Source: Methanobacterium sp. | GTDB taxonomy: Archaea > Methanobacteriota > Methanobacteria > Methanobacteriales > Methanobacteriaceae | Length of the DNA stretch: 64,000 bases | Direction of reading: 5' to 3' | Assembly: GCA_016222945.1 (NCBI GenBank) | Contig: JACRPY010000002.1 | Span: forward strand, 372,001-436,000 | Part shown: one piece after another, positions 37,578-46,657 of the stretch | How positions within the stretch are numbered: position 1 is the first letter of the stretch | How the letters are laid out: each line of letters opens with the position of its first letter | Made by a program: the position numbers and the translations under genes | Notes under the pieces: model-generated | Database searches by the model: none | What the model was told of the DNA's origin: nothing | The model's input: only the letters and a program-made list of their open reading frames with translations

Positions 37578-38141
37578 TCAGGCTGTTACTTTGAAACTTT
37601 CAATTACCATGTTGAAATTTTTATCTTCATCACTTAGATAGGTGGGAGCTCGTGTTCCGCAGGCTATCATGTATATATATCCATTTTTTTCAAATAAAAT
37701 AGTTTTAAACTGTTCTTCAACGCCATTATCTATGCCACTGGCCACAAATTCATAAGCAGTTTCATTATCTACTGTTATTTTCCCATCAGACAGTTGTTTA
37801 TAGCCGGGAACCCCTGATGCACCTGCTTTAACTTCATCAAAAAATTTTTCTAAGGGAATGCCGTTTGAAGCTTTTTTTGAGATTTCAACAACTGCTCCTG
37901 GTTTACCATCAGTTTTATTAGCTTGGGGGTCTATAATGTATGCAATTACATATTTACCTGTTTTATTAACTTGTTCCCAATTGGAAGTGTAATTAAATGA
38001 AATACCATTTGCATTATATGTTTTTGTTAATTTAGATGTAGAATTATTGTTAAATACAGGACTAATATTATTTAAATAGCCGTATGATAAAATAACTGAA
38101 AATATAAGGATTATTGCTGTTATAATTATGTATTTCTTCAA
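37578..38141 (-). CDS. PsbP-like protein with N-terminal membrane anchor
   Basis: 187 residues. An N-terminal hydrophobic segment (YIIITAIILIFSVILSYGYL) without a lipobox cysteine precedes a PsbP-like domain beginning ANGISFNYTSNWEQVNK and ending VIESFKVTA. It is the middle of three tandem paralogues. It differs from the downstream-encoded copy by lacking the basic cytoplasmic tail. Secreted and membrane tethered; function unknown. Confidence 0.75.
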   Translation of the reverse strand: MKKYIIITAIILIFSVILSYGYLNNISPVFNNNSTSKLTKTYNANGISFNYTSNWEQVNKTGKYVIAYIIDPQANKTDGKPGAVVEISKKASNGIPLEKFFDEVKAGASGVPGYKQLSDGKITVDNETAYEFVASGIDNGVEEQFKTILFEKNGYIYMIACGTRAPTYLSDEDKNFNMVIESFKVTA

Positions 38142-38209
38142 TTTATCACCAGGAATTCTTTAACTTAATTGAAATTTAGTAAATAATGATTCTGAAAAAA
38201 AGGAATGAT

Positions 38210-38752
38210 TTATAATAGTTTGAAACTGTTTACTATGGTGTCAAAATTTTGTTGTTGACTGCCATAACTGGATGCTGGTGCACTGCAAAGTATTATATAT
38301 ATTAAATTCTTTTTTTGAAGCCATATGGCTCTTTGCTGCTTTGGAGCAGTTGAATTTATTTTATAAACAATTTCTAAACCACTTTGACCATTTATTACAA
38401 TACTCCCTTCACTCACTGGTTTAAAACCAAGATTTTGGGCCATAAATTGTGCATATGTGGCGTTGTAATAGTTCTGTAATGTAGTGCCTGTTGGTTTCAC
38501 TGCTTTTTGGATTACAACATTAACCTGAGTGTTTCCATTTGCATCAGCAGAACTGGGGTCTCCAAATGATACTGTACTGTTTATAGCCTGACTTGTAGCC
38601 TGCTTCCAGTTTGAAGGATATTCAAAGGTGAATTCAGATCCACTGTAAATTTGGGTCTTATTAACACTGGATGTTTGATTCCCGCTATTTGTACATCCTG
38701 ATGCCGTAATTACTGCGGATATAATGAATATTGCAAGTAAATATTTTTTCAA
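38210..38752 (-). CDS. PsbP-like lipoprotein
   Basis: 180 residues. A signal segment ends in a lipobox-like ITASGC at about residues 15-20, followed by an Asn/Ser linker and a PsbP-like domain (GSEFTFEYPSNWKQATS, then LEIVYKIN and FDTIVNSFKLL). It is the most upstream of three tandem paralogues on the minus strand. The three use three different anchoring modes, lipobox, plain hydrophobic segment and basic tail plus span, which suggests divergence after duplication. Function unknown. Confidence 0.78.
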   Translation of the reverse strand: MKKYLLAIFIISAVITASGCTNSGNQTSSVNKTQIYSGSEFTFEYPSNWKQATSQAINSTVSFGDPSSADANGNTQVNVVIQKAVKPTGTTLQNYYNATYAQFMAQNLGFKPVSEGSIVINGQSGLEIVYKINSTAPKQQRAIWLQKKNLIYIILCSAPASSYGSQQQNFDTIVNSFKLL

Positions 38753-38940
38753 TCTATCAACCTCTTCTATGTAATATCAACTGAAAAACAGATATATAAT
38801 TTTCTATTTCATTTAATTAAAATATGAAAATTTAAGGTGGTTTTTGAAACTTTGAAGGTATGATTGGTTATAATTTCATATTCTTTTTACAGATATTAGT
38901 TTTTTTAGGGTTTAACATGTTTATAGTTTGTAAATTCAGA

Positions 38941-39510
38941 TTAAACTGCGGTGGAGCAGGTTCCGTTAGGGGTTGGCGTAGGAGTGGGGGTAGGAGTAAT
39001 TGGGGTAGGGGTAACTGGTTTAGGGGTCGTGGTTATGTTTATTTTTTTAGTGGTATTTGTGGTGTTGGTCATATTTGTGGTGTTGTTAACAACAAAAGGT
39101 GGAAATGCACTGTCATTTGTAAATAAAGATATGCCTGAAATGTTTTCTGGTATATTTAATGCGTAAATCCCAAATCCAATACCAATAACAAATGCTGCAA
39201 TCAATACTGCTGCTGCAATCATTGTGGTCGGAGATACTTTTTCCGTGTTTATATTTTTTTCTTTAAGTCCAGGAGATGTGATATATTTTTTAAATAATTC
39301 CTGATTCTCTTCTTCATCAGTAGGAGTTTCAATGGGCTTTTCAGCTACTTCTTTACCTTGTAATTTCCGCACACGATCTGCAACGTTGAATGCATCAAGC
39401 TGCTGATTTAACTGACTTTTTTGAATAGTATAATGATTCTTAGATATATTGCCTTTGTTATACTCGTTTTCAAGCTCTTTAAGGCTTTTTATAACCTTTT
39501 CTCTGTCCAT
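38941..39510 (-). CDS. Coiled-coil membrane protein with Thr/Pro-rich outer tail
   Basis: About 189 residues from ATG 39510; ATG 39525 would overlap pheA by 8 bp. The N-terminal 55 residues are a SHOCT-like helical pair (LKELENEYNKGNISKNHYT). One membrane span (MIAAAVLIAAFVIGIGFGIYAL) leads to an outer Asn/Thr tail with a PTPITPTPTPTPTP repeat, then CSTAV at the end. No known family is evident. The TP repeat explains the GGGGTAGG-type repetitive DNA at 38970-39030. It follows pheA directly. Confidence 0.7.
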   Translation of the reverse strand: MDREKVIKSLKELENEYNKGNISKNHYTIQKSQLNQQLDAFNVADRVRKLQGKEVAEKPIETPTDEEENQELFKKYITSPGLKEKNINTEKVSPTTMIAAAVLIAAFVIGIGFGIYALNIPENISGISLFTNDSAFPPFVVNNTTNMTNTTNTTKKINITTTPKPVTPTPITPTPTPTPTPNGTCSTAV

Positions 39511-39517
39511 GCTTATC

Positions 39518-40348
39518 TTAATCATCCCCTTCTATAGGATAGGAACCCAGTATCTTTACATATGATATTTTTGTTTTAATGGTATTTAAAATGTTTTTTA
39601 CTTCATTATCCTCGTGGTGTCCCTTAAAATCAATAAAAAAGATATAATTTCCAAGCTTCTTCTTTGAAGGCCGTGACTCAATTTTGGTTAAATTGATATT
39701 CTGTTTTGCAAACTCACCCAGAACATCATAAAGTCCACCGGGCCTATCTTCAATTAATGAAAAAACTGCCGAAGTTTTATCATGACTAGTAGGAACATGA
39801 TCGTGTTTACTTATAACAACGAAACGTGTTGAATTGTTACTATAATCTTGAACATTAGAAGCTGCAATTTTTAAGTCGTATAACTCTGCTGCTCGACGTG
39901 TTCCGATTGCAGCAGCGTTTTTTTTATCCTTTACAATTTCAGCTGCTTGGGAAGTGCTGGGTGTTGCCACGGGCTTTGCACCCATGTTTTCTATAAACTT
40001 ACGGCACTGTGAAAGCGCCTGAGCATGAGAATAAACTAAATCTATATCCATTATAGATGATCCTTCATTTAAAAGAAGATTGTGTCTTATAGGTAGAATT
40101 ATCTCATTTTTAATCTTTAAATTATAATCATGGGCAAGAAGATCAAGTGTTACTCCTACGGGGCCTTCTATTGAATTTTCAATTGGAACTACTCCTATAT
40201 TTACAATTCCATTTGAAACTGCATCTAATACTTCCATTATAGAATCAAATGCCAGGAGATCACCAGAGATTTTTGATGCTGCTTCTTCAGCATACGTGCC
40301 TGGAGGACCTAAAAACCCTATTTTACATCTTTTCTCTAAATTTGACAT
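39518..40348 (-). CDS. pheA: Prephenate dehydratase
   Basis: A 276-residue monofunctional prephenate dehydratase, which makes phenylpyruvate for phenylalanine synthesis. The catalytic domain has GFLGPPGTYAEEAA, the VVPIENSIEGPVG stretch and NNSTRFVVISK with the essential Thr-Arg-Phe. A C-terminal ACT domain (FSLIEDRPGGLYDVLGEF, then ESRPSKKKLGNYIFFID) confers feedback control by phenylalanine. Length is typical. It lies downstream of the RNA ligase gene on the minus strand, 133 bp away. Confidence 0.96.
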   Translation of the reverse strand: MSNLEKRCKIGFLGPPGTYAEEAASKISGDLLAFDSIMEVLDAVSNGIVNIGVVPIENSIEGPVGVTLDLLAHDYNLKIKNEIILPIRHNLLLNEGSSIMDIDLVYSHAQALSQCRKFIENMGAKPVATPSTSQAAEIVKDKKNAAAIGTRRAAELYDLKIAASNVQDYSNNSTRFVVISKHDHVPTSHDKTSAVFSLIEDRPGGLYDVLGEFAKQNINLTKIESRPSKKKLGNYIFFIDFKGHHEDNEVKNILNTIKTKISYVKILGSYPIEGDD

Positions 40349-40481
40349 ATTTTAATTTCCGTGAATAATATTTGTTAATTAATTATTAGACTAAAAATTG
40401 ATGGAATAATATGTTATATGGTCATTATATTTAAAAGACAATTATTATTCTTAATTTAAAAAAGTTATAATTTATGAGTAT

Positions 40482-41735
40482 TTAGTATAGTCCACCTTTT
40501 AGGAAATTGTTAATTTTATCGGTTGTAGATTGGTGTATTCTCCTTACAACTGCTTTTTTACCTTTGATTTTAAGAAGAACAGCGTAAACTCCAAGGTCAT
40601 GTAAATGGCGCATAAATGCTTCTGTGTCCTCTTCTTTTTCAATGTCAATTATCATATCTTCGCTTGCAGGGTTCCCTGAATCCACGTTTTTAATTGTATC
40701 TATCATGGGATATAAAATGGATTCTCCAAGTTGATGGGCTCTTTTTTGAAGCTCTTTTTCATTTTCTTCATTTTCAAATGCCTGGAAACCTTCCCTTATG
40801 ACTCTACTAAATAGGAAATCTCTTCCAAAGTCAAATGGATAGGTAAACGCATATTTGAGTTCGTCAGCATGGGCCTCAGATGAAGTGTATTTTAAGGGAT
40901 GAATAATCATTTCAGGGTCTTTTAAGACCATACCTTCTCTTCCGGCTTTTCCAATTTCTTTAATTTCCTTTTTTATTTTATCAGGTGCTTCATCAACACT
41001 GTATATTCCCAGAACTCTTACAGCAGGTAGTCCATATTTTTCAAGGATTTCTTGTTTGTCTTTAATGGATAATGGGTCGTTTGAAAGTTTTTTTCTAATA
41101 TCAAAGATTCTAAATCCAAGACTACCGATTTCTTCATAATAATGGGACACATATGGATTGTCTGTACCTACCATTTCTCCGCAAATTACAAGATCAGGAT
41201 TATCATTAAAGAAATCTTCAAGATCCATAATTTCAACAGCTTTTTTGGTTGTGTAAGGGCACATATAGCCCCGTCTTGTTAATGCTACAATTTCATCTCC
41301 AACTAACGCTATACGGACATTATATCCATTCATTTTCTCTTCAGCAATGATTTTATCCTTAAAATGATTTTTAAGCGTGGGTGATAGCATTAATGTTCTT
41401 CGAATCTTTGGAAAACCTCTTATCACTTCTATTTTCTCCTTAAAATAGATTACAGTCCCTGCTTCAATCTTAATTACATCTTTTTTAAATTGCAGGGCAG
41501 GAGTGCCATGGAATTGGAAAAATTTTATAATTCCTTTGTTTATGGCATGATTTAGCTTTTCAGCTTTTACATTGAGGATTTTTTGCAGTTTTTTATCTAA
41601 AAAATCTTCAACAATAACATGGGAATCTAAATTGCAGGAGGGACAGTTAAAAAAAAAGTTATTGAGGGAGTTATTCCTCCTCCAATCTATATCCATCTTT
41701 GATTTACAATTTGGACAGTCAATTTTGGGTAAAAT
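40482..41735 (-). CDS. ATP-dependent RNA ligase (Rnl3/Pab1020 type), apparent ATT start
   Basis: A 417-residue nucleotidyltransferase of the archaeal Rnl3 family, which joins or circularises 5'-phosphate RNA ends. The nucleotidyl-acceptor lysine is in IIAEEKMNGYNVRIA. RRGYMCPYTTKKA, the DLVICGEMVG stretch, FRIFDI and EGMVLKDPE follow; the C-terminal third is helical. The first ATG (41696) would split an obvious zinc ribbon: CPNC is encoded upstream and CPSC downstream of it. The frame is open back to the TGA of the CBS gene, and the next codon is ATT (41735), eight bases from GGAGGAGG. Initiation at ATT is inferred. Confidence 0.88.
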   Translation of the reverse strand: MLPKIDCPNCKSKMDIDWRRNNSLNNFFFNCPSCNLDSHVIVEDFLDKKLQKILNVKAEKLNHAINKGIIKFFQFHGTPALQFKKDVIKIEAGTVIYFKEKIEVIRGFPKIRRTLMLSPTLKNHFKDKIIAEEKMNGYNVRIALVGDEIVALTRRGYMCPYTTKKAVEIMDLEDFFNDNPDLVICGEMVGTDNPYVSHYYEEIGSLGFRIFDIRKKLSNDPLSIKDKQEILEKYGLPAVRVLGIYSVDEAPDKIKKEIKEIGKAGREGMVLKDPEMIIHPLKYTSSEAHADELKYAFTYPFDFGRDFLFSRVIREGFQAFENEENEKELQKRAHQLGESILYPMIDTIKNVDSGNPASEDMIIDIEKEEDTEAFMRHLHDLGVYAVLLKIKGKKAVVRRIHQSTTDKINNFLKGGLY

Positions 41736-42560
41736 TCAGTGAACCTCCTCCAATTCCACAATAAATTTCATGATGTCTGTTTTGGTGATTATACCTGTAA
41801 TTTTGCTGTTTTCGCCAGTAACTGGAATTCCGCTGAATTCTTCATCTATCATTAGCATTGATGCGTCGGCTATTGTTACATTCTCTTCAATTGTCCTCAC
41901 ATTTTGGGGCATTATGTCTTCTATTATAAGATTTCTTATCCTTGCAGGTTGATATTTGTCTGGAACAACTTTTCTAAATGATATCATGGTGTGAGCAATG
42001 TCTTTTGCAGTTATAATTCCTTCCAGACGATTTTCATCCATTACAAGAAGTCTTCCCACGTCTTCATCTATTATCATTCTTCTTGCGTGAACAAGTCTTT
42101 CTTGAGGGCTAATGGTCATTAGGTCTGTTGTCATTCTCTCTTTTATTAGAGTTTTATTGTAGGGCACTCCCTGGCAAGTTTTGACAAAATCAGTTTTGGT
42201 TATAATGCCCACTAATTCTCCATCATCTACAACGGGAATTCCGCCAATTTTATTTTTAACTATTAATTGTGCGGCGTTTCCAAGGTTTTTATTGCTTTCT
42301 ATTGTAATTGGCTCTGGAGTCATTACTGTGGACACATGGAAATGTGAAGGGGGTAAATTACCATATTTTGATGAGCCTAATCTTAAAGCAATATCTTTTT
42401 CTGTTATAATTCCAACAAGCTCTTTATTATTTCTTCCGTGTCCATTTACAACGGGTAACCTGGAAATTTTATGTTTTTTCATGAGTTTTAATGCATCGTG
42501 GATGTTCTGGTCTTTATCTATTACAACAACTTCTCCGCTCATTATATCTTTTACATGCAT
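41736..42560 (-). CDS. CBS-domain protein (four CBS repeats)
   Basis: 274 residues made entirely of two Bateman modules. CBS motifs repeat at VKDIMSGEVVVIDKD, VSTVMTPEPITIES, the IKERMTTDLMTISP segment and IEDIMPQNVRTIEE, each ending in GIIT-x-KDIA or GIITKTDI. Such proteins bind adenosine nucleotides and act as energy or ligand sensors; no catalytic domain is attached. It is the last of five consecutive CBS genes on the minus strand, and its stop codon abuts the apparent start of the RNA ligase. Confidence 0.93.
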   Translation of the reverse strand: MHVKDIMSGEVVVIDKDQNIHDALKLMKKHKISRLPVVNGHGRNNKELVGIITEKDIALRLGSSKYGNLPPSHFHVSTVMTPEPITIESNKNLGNAAQLIVKNKIGGIPVVDDGELVGIITKTDFVKTCQGVPYNKTLIKERMTTDLMTISPQERLVHARRMIIDEDVGRLLVMDENRLEGIITAKDIAHTMISFRKVVPDKYQPARIRNLIIEDIMPQNVRTIEENVTIADASMLMIDEEFSGIPVTGENSKITGIITKTDIMKFIVELEEVH

Positions 42561-42621
42561 ATTTTATCCCTCATTTTCTTATTTCCAAAAAATATAAAAA
42601 TTTGTAGGTTATTCATCTAAT

Positions 42622-43464
42622 CTACTGAATTCCTTTAATTATATCGGTTTTGGTGATTATTCCAACAAGATTATCTCCTTCAACAACAGGTAAGTGGCTG
42701 AGGTCGTTATTACACATTAATTGGGCTGCTTCTGCTGCATCATCGTTTCCATTGATTTTTACAACATCTTCTGTCATTATGTCTCCTGCTGTTAACATGG
42801 ATATTTCTCTTGCTTTTCTTTTTTCTGACCCATTTTCTTCCTGTTTTACAAAGTATATTCTTTCAACACTTACGCCGGTTTCAGGATCATCTAATTGGGC
42901 AAATGAAATGTTCGCTGGTGTTATAATGCCTGCAATCTCATTATCAAACATTACAACAAGTCCATCTATGCTATGTTCGTCCATGAGACTTATTACATGA
43001 CTTATGGTGTGATTTTCGTTTACAGTTACTACATCTGTGGTCATTAGGTCTGAAACTTTCCATCTTTTTGGTAATTTTGATGTGTAGTATTTCATGAGGT
43101 TTGTTTTTGTTATTATTCCTGCTAATCCTTCATTGTCAATAACAGGGACAGAGCTTATTTTATTTTGCAGCATAGTTTCAACCGCTTCTTTTAGATCGCT
43201 TTCAGCATTAATTGTTGTAAGATCGCTGCTCATGACTCTTCTAATGGCGATTGTATCTAATGGCCGTCTTTTCCATGCTGGGCCTTTTCCTCTTAATTTT
43301 CTTATCAGATCTTTTTCTGTAACAATTCCAATTGGTTTATCATCTTTATTTACTACAATAACTCTGCTAAGCCCGTGTTTGAGCATTAAATTCCTGGCGT
43401 GATTTACTTGTTCATTTTCTTGAATTAAAAATACTTCTTCATTCATTATATCTTTAACTTTCAT
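42622..43464 (-). CDS. CBS-domain protein (four CBS repeats)
   Basis: 280 residues, two Bateman modules. CBS units start at VKDIMNEEVFLIQ, IRRVMSSDLTTINA, VSDLMTTDVVTVN and the AGDIMTEDVVKINGN segment, and end in GIVTEKDLI or GIITKT. A charged insert (FVKQEENGSEKRKAREIS) separates the last two repeats. ATG 43464 is chosen from several candidates because GGTGATA lies upstream. It is fourth in order in the five-gene CBS run. Ligand unknown. Confidence 0.93.
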   Translation of the reverse strand: MKVKDIMNEEVFLIQENEQVNHARNLMLKHGLSRVIVVNKDDKPIGIVTEKDLIRKLRGKGPAWKRRPLDTIAIRRVMSSDLTTINAESDLKEAVETMLQNKISSVPVIDNEGLAGIITKTNLMKYYTSKLPKRWKVSDLMTTDVVTVNENHTISHVISLMDEHSIDGLVVMFDNEIAGIITPANISFAQLDDPETGVSVERIYFVKQEENGSEKRKAREISMLTAGDIMTEDVVKINGNDDAAEAAQLMCNNDLSHLPVVEGDNLVGIITKTDIIKGIQ

Positions 43465-43521
43465 CATTATCACCACGGTGTTATTGATTTTTTACTTAAT
43501 TTTAAATCTGATAATTGATTT

Positions 43522-44463
43522 TTATTTACCTATTGCCTTTAGAATATCACTTTCTGTAATTATACCAAGTAATTCATCATTTCTAACTACTGGAAGCCCT
43601 CCAATACCTTTTTTTTCCATTATATTGGCTACATCACCTAATTTGGCATATATGTCTGTTGTAATTACGCTTTTCTCCATTATGTCTGTAATTTGGGTGT
43701 TTAAAACTTCATTTTCATGGTTTGTTTTAATTTTATCAAATGCAGAGTTGTTTCCAAAGAATTTTACAATGTCTGTTGAGGTTATTATCCCCACAAGTTT
43801 GTTATTTTCAGGTTTGGGTGTTTTGAGTTCTTTTCCAACTACCGGAATTCTTCTTAACCTGTTTCTAACCATTATTTTAGTTGCGCCTTCTATTCTTGTT
43901 CCAGGGGTTGTTTTTATAACTTTTTTGGTCATGAAATCTTCAACCACGGCATCTGTCAAAACTCCTGAAAGAAGCAGCGCAAAATCTCTTTCTGAAACTA
44001 TACCTACAATCTTTTCATCTGAATCAACTATGGGCAGTGCACCAACTTTTTTTTCAAGCATTTTTGAGACTGCATCTCCCATGGAACTTTTATAACTTAA
44101 TACTTCTACTTCCCGGGCCATAATCTCTTTTACAGGTTCGTTTATTGCAGATAAGAAGTTACCTTCGTGTTTTTTTTCTAAAATTTGGTATTTATCTGCA
44201 CCCCCTAAAAAGTCAAGTATATCCATGGATGTTACTATTCCCAGAATTTTTCCAGTCCCAGGGTCTGTTACTGGGAGCCTTCTGAATTTGTTTTTTACCA
44301 TTATTTCGGCGGATTCTTTGATGGTAGCGCTTTGAGGTACTGTAACTACTTCTTTTTTGGCGATACTCATGATATCGCCGTCGTGTTCTGCTATATGGGT
44401 TTCAAACTCCAGTGGAGCTCTTTCTCTAGATTTTACTACATTTATTAGTTCTTTTCTTCTCAT
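43522..44463 (-). CDS. CBS-domain protein (four CBS repeats) with N-terminal extension
   Basis: 313 residues. A charged N-terminal extension of about 30 residues (RRKELINVVKSRERAPLEF) precedes four CBS repeats: MSIAKKEVVTVPQ, the VKEIMAREVEVLSYK segment, VEDFMTKKVIKTTP and ITDIMEKSVITTD. They end in GIVTSMDIL, GIVSERDFA, GIITSTDIV and GIITESDIL. It is the third gene of the CBS run. A regulatory, nucleotide-sensing role is expected from the family only. Confidence 0.93.
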   Translation of the reverse strand: MRRKELINVVKSRERAPLEFETHIAEHDGDIMSIAKKEVVTVPQSATIKESAEIMVKNKFRRLPVTDPGTGKILGIVTSMDILDFLGGADKYQILEKKHEGNFLSAINEPVKEIMAREVEVLSYKSSMGDAVSKMLEKKVGALPIVDSDEKIVGIVSERDFALLLSGVLTDAVVEDFMTKKVIKTTPGTRIEGATKIMVRNRLRRIPVVGKELKTPKPENNKLVGIITSTDIVKFFGNNSAFDKIKTNHENEVLNTQITDIMEKSVITTDIYAKLGDVANIMEKKGIGGLPVVRNDELLGIITESDILKAIGK

Positions 44464-44551
44464 CAGTACACCTCACATGAAAGTGAAAAACTAAAGTTAT
44501 CTCTAAAAAATAAATCTGAATTAAATAAATTTAGCAAGTGGGTTTTAAAAA

Positions 44552-45364
44552 TCAATTTACATACGACCCTAGAATATCTTCTCTTGTAATTATACCAACA
44601 AGATCAGCTTCTTTTACTCTTTCGGGTTCCTTTTTTATATATATTGGATTGTTAACCACGGGTAACCGTCCAATATTATACTTAATCATTAGTTTTGCGG
44701 CTTCCTTAATATCCTTATCTCCAGTTATAACAACAGGAGGAGTTCGCATAATGCTTTCTACTTTGGGAGATTGTTTATTTGCTCCATCTTTAGATATTCT
44801 CACATTTCCTGAGTTTATAATATCTTTACGGGTAATCATACCCATTATTTTATTATTTTTTATCACAGGAAGCCCTGAAAATCCACTATCGTCCATTTTA
44901 GTCCATACTTTTGATAATGGATCGTCGTAATTACATGTAACAACATTTTTTGTTGTTATTTCATTTATATTCTTATTTTGAGGTTTTAAATCTTGATTTA
45001 GCAAATTTTCAAGAATGTCTGCAACACTTATTATCCCTACAAGTGTCATATCTTCTTCAGCCTTGATAACAGGGGCTTGGACAATTTCTGCATCCAGTAT
45101 TTTTTTTCCAATTTCTTTAACTTCCATGTCTGGTGTTGCAATTACTTTAGGTGTTTCCATTATCCCCCGAGCTTCTATATTTGATTTTGTTGCAGAGATG
45201 TTCATCATATCTCCACGGGTTATCAGACCTTCAAGATGACTTCCTGATACTACTGGAACACATCTGAAGCTTTCATCCCTTAAAATAGACCTTACTTTAG
45301 TTGCATATGTATTTATAGAAACGGTTACTGGATTAGGTGTCATAACATCCACAACATTGTTCAA
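44552..45364 (-). CDS. CBS-domain protein (four CBS repeats)
   Basis: 270 residues with four CBS repeats (VVDVMTPNPVTVSIN, ARGIMETPKVIATPD, INEITTKNVVTCN and VESIMRTPPVVITG), closing with GIISVADIL, MITRKDI and GIITREDIL. Translation starts at TTG 45364, which overlaps the upstream gene's stop as TTGA with GGTGAT before it, so the two are translationally coupled. It is second in the CBS run. Confidence 0.92.
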   Translation of the reverse strand: MNNVVDVMTPNPVTVSINTYATKVRSILRDESFRCVPVVSGSHLEGLITRGDMMNISATKSNIEARGIMETPKVIATPDMEVKEIGKKILDAEIVQAPVIKAEEDMTLVGIISVADILENLLNQDLKPQNKNINEITTKNVVTCNYDDPLSKVWTKMDDSGFSGLPVIKNNKIMGMITRKDIINSGNVRISKDGANKQSPKVESIMRTPPVVITGDKDIKEAAKLMIKYNIGRLPVVNNPIYIKKEPERVKEADLVGIITREDILGSYVN

Positions 45365-45927
45365 GTTAAATCACCTTCTAAATCTTCTTTACATTCCTCA
45401 CAGACAAATTTTCCATCTATTTCGTCTAAATACTCCATAAAGTTCCCACATGTTTCACAAACACCAGGGACAGGTGGTTCTTCGCCATTAAAATCAGTTT
45501 GGGTTTCCATCCTTGCATTTTCAACCAGAATTTCGGTCAGTTCTGGAGAAACTACCATAATATCTTTTGCAGTTAATATTCCTCTAAGTTTTCCTTTTTG
45601 TACTACTGCAAGCCTTCTTATATTCATTTTTGACATGAATCTTGCGGCTTCGTTCAATTCTCTTCCTGGATCGATTTTTATGAGGTTTTTAGTCATTACA
45701 TCATCGATCTTTATTGCACTGGCCTTGATGTCATTGGCAACGACTTTGTTTATAATATCACTTTCTGTGATTATTCCTTCAGGTTTGTCGTTTTGTTTTA
45801 CTATTAAACAACCCACTTCCTTTTGGGCCATCAAATAGGCAGCATCTGCAACGCTGGATTGGGGACTTACAGTAATTACATTGGTGGTCATTGCATCATT
45901 TACGGTTACATTTGGATCCATTCCCAT
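45361..45927 (-). CDS. CBS pair with C-terminal zinc ribbon
   Basis: 188 residues. Two CBS repeats (VNDAMTTNVITVSP and IDDVMTKNLIKIDPG) are followed by a rubredoxin-like zinc ribbon at about 150-182: CETCGNFMEYL and FVCEECKEDL. It is the first gene of the five-gene CBS run and overlaps the next by four bases. CBS plus zinc-ribbon proteins are common in methanogens and may bind nucleic acid or a protein partner. The queE stop is 10 bp upstream. Confidence 0.93.
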   Translation of the reverse strand: MGMDPNVTVNDAMTTNVITVSPQSSVADAAYLMAQKEVGCLIVKQNDKPEGIITESDIINKVVANDIKASAIKIDDVMTKNLIKIDPGRELNEAARFMSKMNIRRLAVVQKGKLRGILTAKDIMVVSPELTEILVENARMETQTDFNGEEPPVPGVCETCGNFMEYLDEIDGKFVCEECKEDLEGDLT

Positions 45928-45937
45928 TTTAAACCTC

Positions 45938-46639
45938 CTATCTAATTCTAAGAATTTTATGAACTTGAGGTATTGTTAAAACGTCTAAATATTCTCCTGC
46001 CGTTTGAGAAATTTCAAATAGTTTCTTACTTTCATTTACCCATTTATCCAGCGGGGCTGACGGCTGGATAACCATTGATAGGTTGGAAACATCTGAAATT
46101 TCATCATGTATTTTTGAAGCTATTGACTCTATTATACCCACTTTTGTGGAGGGCATTATAACTATCTTACAATATGTATTTATCTCCTCATCTATTAATA
46201 GATTTAGTGATTTCAATTCGTTTTTAAATAGCTTATCCCAGTTAGAAGTGGATTGATGTTCTGGTAATTTAATATCTACCGATGCATAATTAATTAAACT
46301 GGCTATTTTACCTAAATTAGCAGGTAATGAGCCGTTAGTCTCTAATAAACAGTTAAAATCATATTTTTCTAAAAAAGATTTAATAAAATCGGCGTGTAAT
46401 AATGGTTCACCGCCAGTAATTGAAATAGAATGAAAATCAGGAGTTATTAATTTATCTACAGAATTAAAAAGTTCTTCTTCGCTGTAAACAGGTCCAAATT
46501 CAGGATTTTGGCTTTGTGGAGTGTCGCAGTAGTTGCAGTCGAGATTGCATCCAGAAAATCTTACAAAGACTTGTCTTCTTCCAATTAATTTCCCTTCGCC
46601 TTGAATACTTGAAAAAATCTCATTTATGTGAGCTTTCAT
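45938..46639 (-). CDS. queE: 7-carboxy-7-deazaguanine synthase
   Basis: About 233 residues. QueE is a radical SAM enzyme that rearranges 6-carboxytetrahydropterin to 7-carboxy-7-deazaguanine, on the way to preQ0 and archaeosine in tRNA. EIFSSIQGEG and the cluster loop FSGCNLDCNYCDTPQ (C-x3-C-x2-C) are present, followed by ISITGGEPLLHADF. The C-terminal VIQPSAPLDKW segment also fits. ATG 46639 is preferred because GGTCA precedes it; ATG 46651 is in frame. It follows queD, 18 bp away, in one operon. Confidence 0.95.
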   Translation of the reverse strand: MKAHINEIFSSIQGEGKLIGRRQVFVRFSGCNLDCNYCDTPQSQNPEFGPVYSEEELFNSVDKLITPDFHSISITGGEPLLHADFIKSFLEKYDFNCLLETNGSLPANLGKIASLINYASVDIKLPEHQSTSNWDKLFKNELKSLNLLIDEEINTYCKIVIMPSTKVGIIESIASKIHDEISDVSNLSMVIQPSAPLDKWVNESKKLFEISQTAGEYLDVLTIPQVHKILRIR

Positions 46640-46657
46640 TTGTTTGACCATCGATTG

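Noticed and set aside
38860..39166. Plus-strand frames rich in G, R and V
   Set aside because: They are the complement of the Thr-Pro repeat and tail of the coiled-coil membrane protein on the minus strand.
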